This document shows, in pieces, positions 8,052-17,290 of a DNA stretch of 64,000 nt (position 1 is the first letter of the stretch; each line of letters begins with the position of its first letter). Both the position numbers and the translations under genes were made by a program. The stretch is from Bifidobacteriaceae bacterium (GTDB lineage: Bacteria > Actinomycetota > Actinomycetes > Actinomycetales > WQXJ01): NCBI GenBank assembly GCA_031272885.1, contig JAISSX010000057.1, forward strand, positions 186,001-250,000, given 5' to 3'. The notes under the pieces are model-generated. The model worked only from the letters and a program-made list of their open reading frames with translations, had not been told where the DNA came from and searched no databases.

Positions 8052-10228
8052 GGCTGCGCCTCCTCATGTCCGGGTTCTGTCGGCCCCTCTTCTTCGCCCA
8101 GCACCGCCCGGCGGGTTTGGTCGGCCGCGCTGCGCAGCGCGTCACGCACCTGCCCGGCCGCGTCCCGGGCCGCCGCCTTGGCCTGGTCCACCGCGCCGCG
8201 CGCCGCCACCCGGGTGGTCTCCACCGTCTCCTTGACGGCCCGCCTGGCCGTGGGCACCGCGCCCAGGCGCGGCCCTCCCAGGGTTGCCGCCGTGGCCGGC
8301 GTGTCCGCCCCCACCGGCCGCCAGCAGGCCACCTGGCCATCCAGCCAGGGTTCCAACGCCGGCTCCTGTTCGCGGCAACGGGCGTCCGCCAGCGGGCAGC
8401 GGGCGGCGAAGGCGCAGCCCGGCGGCACCTCGGCCGGCTCCACCGGCCGGCCCGGAATGGTGGGCAACGGCTGGTCCAGGTCGGTCGCCATGGTCGGCAC
8501 CGCCGCCACCAACGCCCTGGTGTAGGGATGGGCGGCACCACCGTGAAGCCTGGTCACCGGCAGTGTCTCGACAATCCGCCCGGCGTACATCACCATCACC
8601 CGGTCGCAGATGTCGCCCACCACCGACACGTCGTGGCTGATGAACAGCAGCGCCACGCCGTCCTCCCGGCGAATGGCCTGCAGCAGGTCAAGCACCTGTT
8701 CTTGCACAGTCACGTCTAGGGCCGTGGTCGGCTCGTCTGCGATGATCAGCTTGGGGGTCAGCATGACGCCCAGGCCGATCATGGCCCGCTGGCGCATGCC
8801 GCCCGAATACTCGTGCGGATACTGTTTGGCCCGCCGCTTGGCTTCGGGCAACCGGACCGCCGCCAGCCGGTCCACCGCCCGCGCCTGGGCCTGGCGCCAC
8901 GACAGGTCGCCGTGCTCATGTGCCAGTTCAGCCAACTGATGGCCCACCTTCTGGGTCGGGTTGAGCGAACTCATCGGGTCCTGGAACACCATCGCCAGTG
9001 AGGTACCCAAGAGCCGGCGGTGGGCGCCGGCGCCATCGCGGGACAGGTCCTCGCCCAGGAAACCCAACTCGGTTGCAGCCACCCGCCCGGGTGATTCGAT
9101 CAGGCCGGCCACCGCTAGGGCGGTCAGCGACTTGCCAGAGCCGGACTCGCCCACCAGGCCCACCGCCTCCCCCGGCCCGATGTCGAACGACACCCCCCGT
9201 ACTGGCCTCACCTCTCCCGGCCCGGCCGGGAAGGTGACGGTCAGGTCTCTCACCGTGAGGACGGCATCGGGCACGGTGGCCGATGCCGTGTCAGGCGCCC
9301 GGGCGGCATCGGCCACCGCCGCCAACTGGGCCGCCCGGCGCCGTGCCTTGCCCCGCAAACCCAGGTCACCGAGGGAGGTGAAACTCATGGCGCGGGCAAT
9401 CGACTCGCCCGTCAGGGAGAAGGCCAGGCCGGCCACCACCACGAAATAGCCCGGCGTCAACGAGGCCAGCGGATGGAAGCGGAACTGCTGCTCCAGGCAC
9501 TCCTTGAGCAGGCGGCCCCAGTCGAACTGAGGCATCTGTACACCCAAGCCCAAGAAGGACAGGCTGGCGAAAGCCAATAAGGCATTGCCGGCCCCGATGG
9601 TGGCGTTGACCACCAGTGGTTCGCCGATATTGGGCAGGACGTGGCGCCCGAACAGGCGGAAGCGGCCCACCCCGCCCACCTTGGCGGCAGCCACGTAGTC
9701 CCGGCCCAGCACACCGGCAATCAGGGTTTGGCACAGGCGCGCAAAGGACGGCCCGCCGGCCAGGCCGATCGCCACCGCCGCCTGGTGCGCGCCGGAACCG
9801 AAGACGACGGCGAAGAACAGCGCCAACAACAAGCCTGGGAAGGCCACCGCAATCCCGATAAACCAGTTGACCACACGGCCCACCCGCCGGCCCAGGATGA
9901 TCGGGGCCGAACCCAGGATCAGGCCCACCACCAGGGAAATCGCGGTCGATTCCAGCGCCATCATGATCGACAGGCGGCTGGCCACCAGGACACGGGCCAG
10001 CATGTCGCGGCCCCCTGCGTCGGTGCCCGCCCAGTGTTCGGCCGAAGGCCCGCCGGACAGGTTGGTCAAGTCCCTGGTTTGGCTGGCCTCGCCCCAGATG
10101 AAGGGGCCAAAGGCGGCCAAGAACAACACCAAGGCCAGGCAGATGAGGGCCACCAGGCCCATGGGCGTGGCGAAGGCCCGGCGCAGTTGGGCGCTTGGGC
10201 GGGCCTGGTTGGCGGTCTTGGTTGCCAT
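8048..10228 (-). CDS. fused ABC transporter permease (DppC-like) + ATP-binding protein (DppD-like) with alanine-rich amphipathic C-terminal tail
   Basis: N-terminal multi-TM permease with EAA-like loop, then GESGSGKS, YSGGMRQRAMIG, HPYTRAL; tail VKETVETTRVAARGAVDQAKAAARDAAGQVRDALRSAADQTRRAV. Confidence 0.92.
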   Translation of the reverse strand: MATKTANQARPSAQLRRAFATPMGLVALICLALVLFLAAFGPFIWGEASQTRDLTNLSGGPSAEHWAGTDAGGRDMLARVLVASRLSIMMALESTAISLVVGLILGSAPIILGRRVGRVVNWFIGIAVAFPGLLLALFFAVVFGSGAHQAAVAIGLAGGPSFARLCQTLIAGVLGRDYVAAAKVGGVGRFRLFGRHVLPNIGEPLVVNATIGAGNALLAFASLSFLGLGVQMPQFDWGRLLKECLEQQFRFHPLASLTPGYFVVVAGLAFSLTGESIARAMSFTSLGDLGLRGKARRRAAQLAAVADAARAPDTASATVPDAVLTVRDLTVTFPAGPGEVRPVRGVSFDIGPGEAVGLVGESGSGKSLTALAVAGLIESPGRVAATELGFLGEDLSRDGAGAHRRLLGTSLAMVFQDPMSSLNPTQKVGHQLAELAHEHGDLSWRQAQARAVDRLAAVRLPEAKRRAKQYPHEYSGGMRQRAMIGLGVMLTPKLIIADEPTTALDVTVQEQVLDLLQAIRREDGVALLFISHDVSVVGDICDRVMVMYAGRIVETLPVTRLHGGAAHPYTRALVAAVPTMATDLDQPLPTIPGRPVEPAEVPPGCAFAARCPLADARCREQEPALEPWLDGQVACWRPVGADTPATAATLGGPRLGAVPTARRAVKETVETTRVAARGAVDQAKAAARDAAGQVRDALRSAADQTRRAVLGEEEGPTEPGHEEAQP

Positions 10229-11304
10229 CAGCCCTCGCTCACCGTGGAACGCGGGTCAAGCAGCGCCAACGCGACATCGACCACCGTGTTGATGACCAGC
10301 ACTCCCACGCCGAAGAACAGGATGATGCCCTGCGCCAGCGAATAGTCGTTGCCGGTAATGGCGGTCACCAGCGTTTGGCCCAGGCCGGGCCAGTTGTAGA
10401 CGTTCTCCACCAGCACGGTGCCGATCATCAACCCGGCCAGCAGCATGCCACCCAGCGTCAGGGTGGCGGTGACGGCGTTGGGCAGGGCGTGCAACAGGTA
10501 GACCCGCCAGGCTGGCAACCGCTTGGCCCGGGCCGTGCGGATGTAGTCGGTGTTCATCACACCCAGCACCTCGACCCGGATGATGCGGGTCAACACGGCG
10601 GCCGGGGGCATGGCCAAGGCAAGGACAGGGATGACGTAGGAAGCGCTGTTGCCGGTGTTGGCCACCGGCAACCAGCCCAACCTGGCACCCAGCACGGCCG
10701 CGAACACCGAACAGTAGATGAAATCCGGGATAGCCCCCAGCACCACGGTGATGCCGACAAAGCCCAGCTCGGCCTTTGGCGCCCGGCCCCGCCGGGTGAT
10801 CACCGCCATGGTCAGGCCAACCGGCACGGCGATCAACAAGGCCACCACGAAGGCCGCACCAGCCAGCGACATGGTGGCCGGCGCCCGGGCCGTCAAGGTG
10901 TCCCACACGGTGGTCCGCAGGTAGATCGAATCACCCAGTTCACCAGTGAAAAGACCCTTGATGAAGCCGGTGTACTGGTCCCAGATGGGCCGGTTCAGAC
11001 CCAGGGCCTCGCGCCTGGCTTCGACCGCCGCCGGGGAGGCCGTGATGCCCATGGACGCCCGCACCGGATCACCCGGAATCAGATGAATCATGGAGAAGGC
11101 AGCCGTTACCACCACCCACAGTGACACCACCAGCCGGCCAGCCCGGCGCAGGGCGAAGCGCACCCAGCGGTTATGCCACACCACCAAGGCGCAACGCCCC
11201 AAGGGGCTGCGGCGTACCGCCTGGGCCAAGCGCCGCAAGCGGTTGCGCCACGCCCCCGCGGGGCCGCCCCCGGCCAGGACCGGCGCGGCTGGTTGGGCTG
11301 TCAC
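10228..11304 (-). CDS. ABC transporter permease (DppB-like)
   Basis: HLIPGDPVRASMG, RTARAKRLPAWRVYLLHALPNA. Confidence 0.92.
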   Translation of the reverse strand: MTAQPAAPVLAGGGPAGAWRNRLRRLAQAVRRSPLGRCALVVWHNRWVRFALRRAGRLVVSLWVVVTAAFSMIHLIPGDPVRASMGITASPAAVEARREALGLNRPIWDQYTGFIKGLFTGELGDSIYLRTTVWDTLTARAPATMSLAGAAFVVALLIAVPVGLTMAVITRRGRAPKAELGFVGITVVLGAIPDFIYCSVFAAVLGARLGWLPVANTGNSASYVIPVLALAMPPAAVLTRIIRVEVLGVMNTDYIRTARAKRLPAWRVYLLHALPNAVTATLTLGGMLLAGLMIGTVLVENVYNWPGLGQTLVTAITGNDYSLAQGIILFFGVGVLVINTVVDVALALLDPRSTVSEG

Positions 11305-11322
11305 GGGGCCTGTCTTCTGTGG

Positions 11323-13017
11323 TCAGCCGACGCGCAGGGTGGTCACCTGGGTGTGGCCCACATACTCGTAGGTGGTGCCGCTGTAGTAGATCATGTTGGG
11401 GCGCACCGCCCATGGCACAAAATCGGCCACTTGGTACAGGGCCTGTTCGGCTGCCTGGAACGAGGTGCAGGAATCCGCCCCCGTCTTGGCCAGGGCCTCG
11501 GTCATCGCGGTGGTGTAGGCCTCGTTGGTGATCTCGCTGAAGTTCGCGCCGCCTTCGGCCACGGTCAGGCCCGAGAGGAACCCGACGCCCTGGTCCGGGC
11601 TCATCAGATTGACCGGCTCCCAGGCAATGTCCCAGTCACCGCTGCCGAACAGCACCTCGCTGAGGCGGGTGGTGTCCAATTCGGACGGTTCGATGGTGAA
11701 GCCGGCCGCCTGCCACTGTTCCATGGCCAGTTCGGCCGCCGCCTGACCGGTGGTGCCCAGCAACGAGTCATACAGGAACTTAACCACCACGGCCGCACCG
11801 TCCTTGGTCCACAGACCGTCGCCGTCCTTGGTGTAGCCGGCCGCCTCCATGGTGGCCACCACGCCATCGGGATCATAGGTGGGCAGGTAGCCGGTGGTGG
11901 CGTCGTAGATGCACGGCGTGGGCGGCACCACGGCCATCATGGTGGTGCGCGAACCTTCACCGCCGGTGATGACCGAGGCCAGCGTGTCCAGGTCAACCGC
12001 CTGGGTCAGGGCAATACGGACGGCCTGGTCCGCCGTGGGGTGGCCCTCGGCGTGGTTATACCAGGACTCGCCCAGCAGGGCGTTGACCTCGACACCTGAC
12101 AAGCCGGCCGCAGCCGCCCGGGCGCCATCGGTCCCTACCGTGGTCACCACGTTGACGTCACCGGCCAGCAGCAGGTCGACGGCGGTGGACTCGTTGGCCA
12201 CAATCCGCACCTCAACGGTGTCCGGCTGGCCGGCCTCGGCCGTGGTGGCCCCACCCGGGCCCCAGGTGTAGCCGTCGCGGCGCACGTAGGTGTAGTGGTC
12301 TTCGGGCGCGGCCTCAACCAGCTCATAGGGGCCGGAGCCGACGGTGGCCGAGGTCATCAGGGAACGGTCCGCCAGTGCGGCGTCGCAGACAATGGGGAAG
12401 TTGGACAGCGTCTCCAACAGGAACGGCGCCGGGACGGCCAGTTCGAACGTCACCGTGCCGGCCGCGTTGTCCGCCGTGGCGGTAATGCCGGCGGGCAGGA
12501 ACACGCCCAGGTAGGGCGAGGCGTTCTCAGGGTTCTCCGCCCAGTTAATGTTGTCCGCCACCGTCTGGGCGGTCAGTTCCGAGCCGTCCGAGCAGGTGAT
12601 GCCCTCATTCATGGTGAACACGGCAGTGGAACCCTCGTAGGTCCACTCCTTGGCCAGCTGGGCCTGGACCTCGCCCGAAGCATTGGTGCCCAACAGCGAG
12701 TCATAGGCGTAGAAGGCCAGTTCGAAAGCGGCCCCAACCACCGACATCTGCGGGTCCAGATTGCCCGGATCGGCCGCGCTGACGATCACCACTTTGGAGC
12801 CGGTGGCGGTGCCGCTGTCCGTGCCGGCGTCGTCCCCGTCGGTGGCGGTGTCTGTACCGGTGTCCGTGCCGGCGTCTGTGCTGGTGTCCGTGCTGGTGTC
12901 GCCGCCGGTGGCAGCGTCGCTGCTGGTGTCATCGGTCTTGTTGGCGCCGCAGGCGGCGAGGGTTAGGGCCATGGCGGCCGCCGCGAACAGGGCCGTCCAA
13001 GTCTTGGTGCGGGTCAT
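11323..13017 (-). CDS. extracellular solute-binding protein family 5 lipoprotein
   Basis: MTRTKTWTALFAAAAMALTLAACGANKTDD lipobox; SBP_bac_5-like body; upstream part of ORF track extension judged non-coding. Confidence 0.9.
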   Translation of the reverse strand: MTRTKTWTALFAAAAMALTLAACGANKTDDTSSDAATGGDTSTDTSTDAGTDTGTDTATDGDDAGTDSGTATGSKVVIVSAADPGNLDPQMSVVGAAFELAFYAYDSLLGTNASGEVQAQLAKEWTYEGSTAVFTMNEGITCSDGSELTAQTVADNINWAENPENASPYLGVFLPAGITATADNAAGTVTFELAVPAPFLLETLSNFPIVCDAALADRSLMTSATVGSGPYELVEAAPEDHYTYVRRDGYTWGPGGATTAEAGQPDTVEVRIVANESTAVDLLLAGDVNVVTTVGTDGARAAAAGLSGVEVNALLGESWYNHAEGHPTADQAVRIALTQAVDLDTLASVITGGEGSRTTMMAVVPPTPCIYDATTGYLPTYDPDGVVATMEAAGYTKDGDGLWTKDGAAVVVKFLYDSLLGTTGQAAAELAMEQWQAAGFTIEPSELDTTRLSEVLFGSGDWDIAWEPVNLMSPDQGVGFLSGLTVAEGGANFSEITNEAYTTAMTEALAKTGADSCTSFQAAEQALYQVADFVPWAVRPNMIYYSGTTYEYVGHTQVTTLRVG

Positions 13018-13204
13018 GGTTGCATCCTCCCCGGGTTTGGGGCTTGGGGCCGGCCACAGGCTTGGCCAGGAACCGGCTGGAGGGTGGGCGGCTGGGATCG
13101 TTGCCACCTTGCAAGCGTCATCAGGCCCAGCCCGGGGTTTGGGAATGTAACCCCAGGTGGAGAGCATACTCCCGCAACCTGACAGCCCCCGGTGCCTGCC
13201 CCTT

Positions 13205-13312
13205 CTCGCGAGAGTACGGTTGTGTAGTTGCCTGGCAAACCAGCCAACGCTCTGACCTGCGCAAACGAAATCGGGGCGCTGGCCGGGGCCTACATAACCG
13301 TACTCTCGCGAG
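13205..13312. repeat. 108-bp element bounded by 23-nt near-perfect inverted repeats
   Basis: CTCGCGAGAGTACGGTTGTGTAG (13205-13227) versus CTACATAACCGTACTCTCGCGAG (13290-13312), one mismatch. Confidence 0.9.
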
Positions 13313-13418
13313 GGAGAGGGAGGTGGTGAGCCGGGCGGACGCGTCCTGGTGGAGGACCTGAGGAGGTTGACGGCCGGAAGGCAACCGGGCGCCCTCGGGC
13401 AAGGACACAAGGACAGGG

Positions 13419-13970
13419 TTAGAGCATTTCTTTGAAGAGGCGCGGGTCTGGGGCCGGGATCACTACCGACGCCACCACGGCGCCGCGCTGTTTGGCCTCG
13501 TAGAGCCCGGCATCGACGGCGGCCTTGACGTCCGCCACGTCCCCGGTCAGCGTGAAGAAGCTCTTGCCGCCAATGCCCATGCCCAGGCGCACCTGGATCA
13601 GCTCGGCTCGGGCGGCCTTGGCGGCGGCATCGGCCCCCACGATGGCGCTGGCAATGTCGAAGTACTCCACCACGCCCACGGCGTTGACCTGGCCCACCGA
13701 CACCACGGCGTTGATGGCCGGCAGCACGGAGGGGTGCAGGCGCGGAATGGTCAGGTGGTTGACCACGGCGCTGCCGCCGCAGGCCAGGCCGGCCGCCATC
13801 GACGCCTTGACCGCGCCCACGTCGCCGTAGACCATCACCATGTACTTGCCGGGGCAGACCGTCTTGGAGAAGGACAACTCCACCTGGCCGGCCTTCAGCA
13901 TCACATCGGTCACCTCGATGCCGCGGGCAATCGAACCCAGCTCAATGAGCCCAATGCTGACTACCTTCAT
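13419..13970 (-). CDS. pduT: BMC shell protein, tandem-BMC trimer, PduT-like with Fe-S cysteine motif
   Basis: IGLIELGSIARGIEVTDVMLKAGQVELSFSKTVCPGKYMVMVYGDVGAV; two BMC repeats; SKTVCPGK as in PduT. Confidence 0.9.
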   Translation of the reverse strand: MKVVSIGLIELGSIARGIEVTDVMLKAGQVELSFSKTVCPGKYMVMVYGDVGAVKASMAAGLACGGSAVVNHLTIPRLHPSVLPAINAVVSVGQVNAVGVVEYFDIASAIVGADAAAKAARAELIQVRLGMGIGGKSFFTLTGDVADVKAAVDAGLYEAKQRGAVVASVVIPAPDPRLFKEML

Positions 13971-15310
13971 GATGTCCTCCCCGCTCCGGTGGCCGCCGCC
14001 ACGTCGATCCAACCGTCATCCACGCTCGTCACCACACCGCCAATCGAGGCGTGGACCAAACAGCCGGCCTCGCTGAAGTCGACCCCGGCCACGACATCGC
14101 CCACCGCGACCTTGTCCCCCACGGCCACGCGCGGGGCGGACGGCTTGCCCACACCGTGCCGCAAGGCCAGGCGCACATGGTCCGGCTCGCAGGTCACCAC
14201 CTGGTCCAGGTGGGTGGGGTAGCCGTCCAACTCCCAGCGGTCGATCAACCGCTGCTGCGCGATATGCCGATAGTCGCGTTCCCGCGTCTGCTCCGGGTGC
14301 ACCGTCTTGTCCTGCACACCCACGCCCTGGGAGCGCAGCATGCCCTTGACGTAGATGTTCATCCGCCGCGGGCTGAGCCCCATGGGGCAGGCGTACATCT
14401 CACAAATGCCGCACTCACAGCACAACAGGGCGTCCAGCAGGTCCGGCGCGCCCTGCCCGGTGGCCACCGACCGCATCACCCGGTGTGGCCGCATCTGGTG
14501 CCCGATCAGGTAGCGCGGGCACATGTCCGTGCACAGGCTGCATTGGATGCAGATCGACTTGGCCTGGTTGATGACGTGCTCAATTGGCTTCTGGGAGAAC
14601 TGGATCAGCGGGTGATCGGCCGGCAGCACAATCAGCCCGCCATCGGCCTTGCCGTAGCCCAGCCCGGCCACCTCCGCCTGTCCGTGGCGCCGTCCCATCA
14701 TGGGCCCACCGCGCACGATGGCGTACGGCTCCACTGTGGCCCCGCCGGCCGCCGCGATCAGGTCCGCCGCCGTGGCGCCGATCGGCGCATCGACCAGGCA
14801 GGGCTGGGCCACCTCACCCGTCACGGTGACATAATGCCTGGTCACAGGCTTGCCCTGGGTGGCCCGGTGGATGTTCAGGGCCGTGGTGACGTTGACCACC
14901 ACGATGCCCACCTGCAGTGGGATGCCGCCCGGCGGCACGGTTTGGCCGGTGATCTCGTAGATCAAGACTTGTTCGTCGCCGGCCGGGTAGAAGCTGTCCA
15001 GCAGGAACAGTTCGATGCCACCACCCCGCTGCCCGATGGCGTCCTGTAGCGCTTTGACTTCGGCCGCGTAGTGGCGTTTGGTGCCGATCACCACCCGAGG
15101 GATGCCAAACGTCTCCCGGATCTGGACGACGGCGTCGATGATCTGGTCCGGGAAGGTGCGCATGACGTAGCGGTCCGAGGCCAGCAGCGGCTCGCACTCG
15201 GCCGCGTTGACAATCAGCAGGTCAACCTGGGTCAGCTTCTTGTGCGTGGGGAAGCCGGCGCCGCCGGCGCCCACCACGCCGGCCTCGAATACCTGTTCCA
15301 GCAGTCCCAC
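13967..15310 (-). CDS. pduS: PduS-like (RnfC-related) Fe-S flavoprotein / cobalamin reductase
   Basis: GVVGAGGAGFPTHKKL, NAAECEPLLASDRY, CIQCSLCTDMCPRYLIGH and CCECGICEMYACPMGLSPRRMN. Confidence 0.9.
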   Translation of the reverse strand: MGLLEQVFEAGVVGAGGAGFPTHKKLTQVDLLIVNAAECEPLLASDRYVMRTFPDQIIDAVVQIRETFGIPRVVIGTKRHYAAEVKALQDAIGQRGGGIELFLLDSFYPAGDEQVLIYEITGQTVPPGGIPLQVGIVVVNVTTALNIHRATQGKPVTRHYVTVTGEVAQPCLVDAPIGATAADLIAAAGGATVEPYAIVRGGPMMGRRHGQAEVAGLGYGKADGGLIVLPADHPLIQFSQKPIEHVINQAKSICIQCSLCTDMCPRYLIGHQMRPHRVMRSVATGQGAPDLLDALLCCECGICEMYACPMGLSPRRMNIYVKGMLRSQGVGVQDKTVHPEQTRERDYRHIAQQRLIDRWELDGYPTHLDQVVTCEPDHVRLALRHGVGKPSAPRVAVGDKVAVGDVVAGVDFSEAGCLVHASIGGVVTSVDDGWIDVAAATGAGRTS

Positions 15311-15324
15311 TGCCCCACTCCCGT

Positions 15325-15825
15325 CTATTGGCGAACCAGGTTGATGCCCGTGGCGTTGGCGTAGTCCCGCGCCAGTGCGGTCACAATCGCCTTGGGGCAC
15401 ACCAACACCGCGTCGCCCTGGCCGGCGCCGCTCTGCTTCAACTCGCGTTCCGAGATCAGCTTCTTACCCGTCAGGTCGATGGCGCCGCCGCAGCAACTGG
15501 CGCAGCCGCCCCCACCACAGCTACAGCCGGCGGTGGCCGAGGTCGCGCCCGCCACCGCCGCAGGGACGCCGCCCAAGGCGGCCGGGATGGCGCCACCGTG
15601 GAAGGCCCGGAAGGCCGCCTGCGTCATGACGATGTAGTCCGCCCCGGCCGTGTCGGACGGACTGGTGCCTTGGCGGGTCTTGATGCCGTCACCAACGACG
15701 GCCGCCGGCACATTGCCGAACAGCACGGCGCTGGGCCCGGCGCTGGCCGCAGGCGGCCCACCGGCGCCGTTGAGGCGCTCCATGATGATCCTGGTGACTG
15801 TGTCGACCAGCTTGTCCTTATCCAT
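15325..15825 (-). CDS. BMC-locus protein of unknown function with N-terminal encapsulation-peptide-like helix and Cys-rich insert
   Basis: MDKDKLVDTVTRIIMERLNG; GCSCGGGGCASCCGG; VLVCPKAIVTALARDYA; flanked by pduL and pduS-like genes. Confidence 0.75.
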   Translation of the reverse strand: MDKDKLVDTVTRIIMERLNGAGGPPAASAGPSAVLFGNVPAAVVGDGIKTRQGTSPSDTAGADYIVMTQAAFRAFHGGAIPAALGGVPAAVAGATSATAGCSCGGGGCASCCGGAIDLTGKKLISERELKQSGAGQGDAVLVCPKAIVTALARDYANATGINLVRQ

Positions 15826-15836
15826 TCTTGCCCTCC

Positions 15837-16466
15837 CTAGACGATCAGGCTGCCCAGCATGCCCTTGTGGAAGCCACAGGCGTTGGCTTCGTCGTAGTCG
15901 ATATGCATATAGGTGGCGAACTGCGGCGAGACCCGCAGCACCACGTTGTCGAAGGTGACGGCCCGTTCGCCCCACACCTTGACGGACACCACCTGGCGGT
16001 CCATCAGGCCGTGCTTCTGGGCGAAATCCGGGTGCATGTGGATGTGCCGTTTGGCGATCATGACGCCGTGATCCACGTCCACCGCGCCCTTGGGCCCCAC
16101 CAGGCGGATGCCGGGTGTGCCGGCCAGCGAACCGGACAGCCGTACTGGCGGCTTGACGCCAAGCGCCAGCGCGTCGGTGGCCGAGATTTCCACCTGGGTT
16201 TCGGATCGTTCCGGCCCCAGGATGACTACGGCCGGGAACTCGCCTTTGGGCCCCACCACGCCAATCCGTTCCTTGCAGACGAACTGCCCCGGCTGGCTCA
16301 GGTCCGCCACCGGCGTCAGCGGCACGCCCACGCCGAACAGGGCATCGGCCGCCGCCCGTGAGACGTGCACGTGCCGGCCCGAGGCCTCCAGTTCAACCAT
16401 CGGCCGCGACAGGGTCTGCAGCACCCGCTGCACCACCCGGTCAACCACGTCACCGCCCACGCTCAT
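15837..16466 (-). CDS. pduL: phosphate propanoyl/acyltransferase PduL
   Basis: ASGRHVHVSRA, AKRHIHMHPDFA. Confidence 0.93.
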   Translation of the reverse strand: MSVGGDVVDRVVQRVLQTLSRPMVELEASGRHVHVSRAAADALFGVGVPLTPVADLSQPGQFVCKERIGVVGPKGEFPAVVILGPERSETQVEISATDALALGVKPPVRLSGSLAGTPGIRLVGPKGAVDVDHGVMIAKRHIHMHPDFAQKHGLMDRQVVSVKVWGERAVTFDNVVLRVSPQFATYMHIDYDEANACGFHKGMLGSLIV

Positions 16467-17257
16467 TGGTATTCACCCGCTTTGGCCTTGAACATCATCA
16501 GGTAGAAGGCACTGGACAGGCGGTTCAGCGCCAGGATGATGTCCTCGTGTTCCGGCGTCGTGCCGTCGGCCTGCTTGAAGGCCTCGTAGGCCGCCAATTC
16601 GACCTCGCGGGCGGCGGTGCGCAGCGCGTTCAGCGCTATCACGGCCTCGCCGTCTTCCAGGCTGGCGGCGAAGTGCGGCACGCCGAACACCTCGCGTGGG
16701 TTGTGGGATTGGCGGCGCAGTTCGGCGTCGCTCAGCCCCAGTAGTTCCACCGGCCCCAACGGTTCATCCAGCACTTCGGCCCGCAGGATTTGCTTGACAA
16801 ACAGCAGCACACTGGTCAGATCGGCCACGCCCTTGTGCAGCCCTAGGCGTTGGAACGCCAATTGGGTGCAAAGGATCTTGGCTTCCAGCGAGTCAAGCTG
16901 GCCGCGGAAGCGGATCTGCGGATGGTCCTTGGCAACCAGGACGTGGCCGCGCAACGCCGTCATGTGTTCGGGCTTCTCGGTGTAGGTCTGGCCGGTCAGG
17001 GACTGGTAGCGGTCCGGCTTGGTGAAAGCCGGCAGGGCCGATGGCGCCTGGTCGTCTGCGGTCGCAGACGCACCGTCCGGTTGGGGCAGCTTGATGACAT
17101 GTTTGTCGCCGATCATGAGGTCAACCCTATGGTCGATCAACAGCGCCCGCGCCGAGGGCGTCACGATGGTGCCCGCGGGCACCCGGTAGACGTCCAGGGC
17201 CTCCAACTGGTCTTCCGTGAACTCGGCCCGCAGGGCCGCTTCGGTGACCAGACTCAT
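16463..17257 (-). CDS. eutT: cobalamin adenosyltransferase EutT
   Basis: LTEAALRAEF-like start, ITPSAR..L..., KPEHMTALRGHVLVAKDHPQIRFRGQLDSLEA. Confidence 0.88.
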   Translation of the reverse strand: MSLVTEAALRAEFTEDQLEALDVYRVPAGTIVTPSARALLIDHRVDLMIGDKHVIKLPQPDGASATADDQAPSALPAFTKPDRYQSLTGQTYTEKPEHMTALRGHVLVAKDHPQIRFRGQLDSLEAKILCTQLAFQRLGLHKGVADLTSVLLFVKQILRAEVLDEPLGPVELLGLSDAELRRQSHNPREVFGVPHFAASLEDGEAVIALNALRTAAREVELAAYEAFKQADGTTPEHEDIILALNRLSSAFYLMMFKAKAGEYQ

Positions 17258-17290
17258 GGCTCATCACCTCCCTTGCTAGTGCAGGCAGAA

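Noticed and set aside
13018-13410. N-terminal extension of the 11323-13410 ORF
   Set aside because: A lipobox signal peptide starts at 13017; the upstream part runs through the inverted-repeat element and looks non-coding
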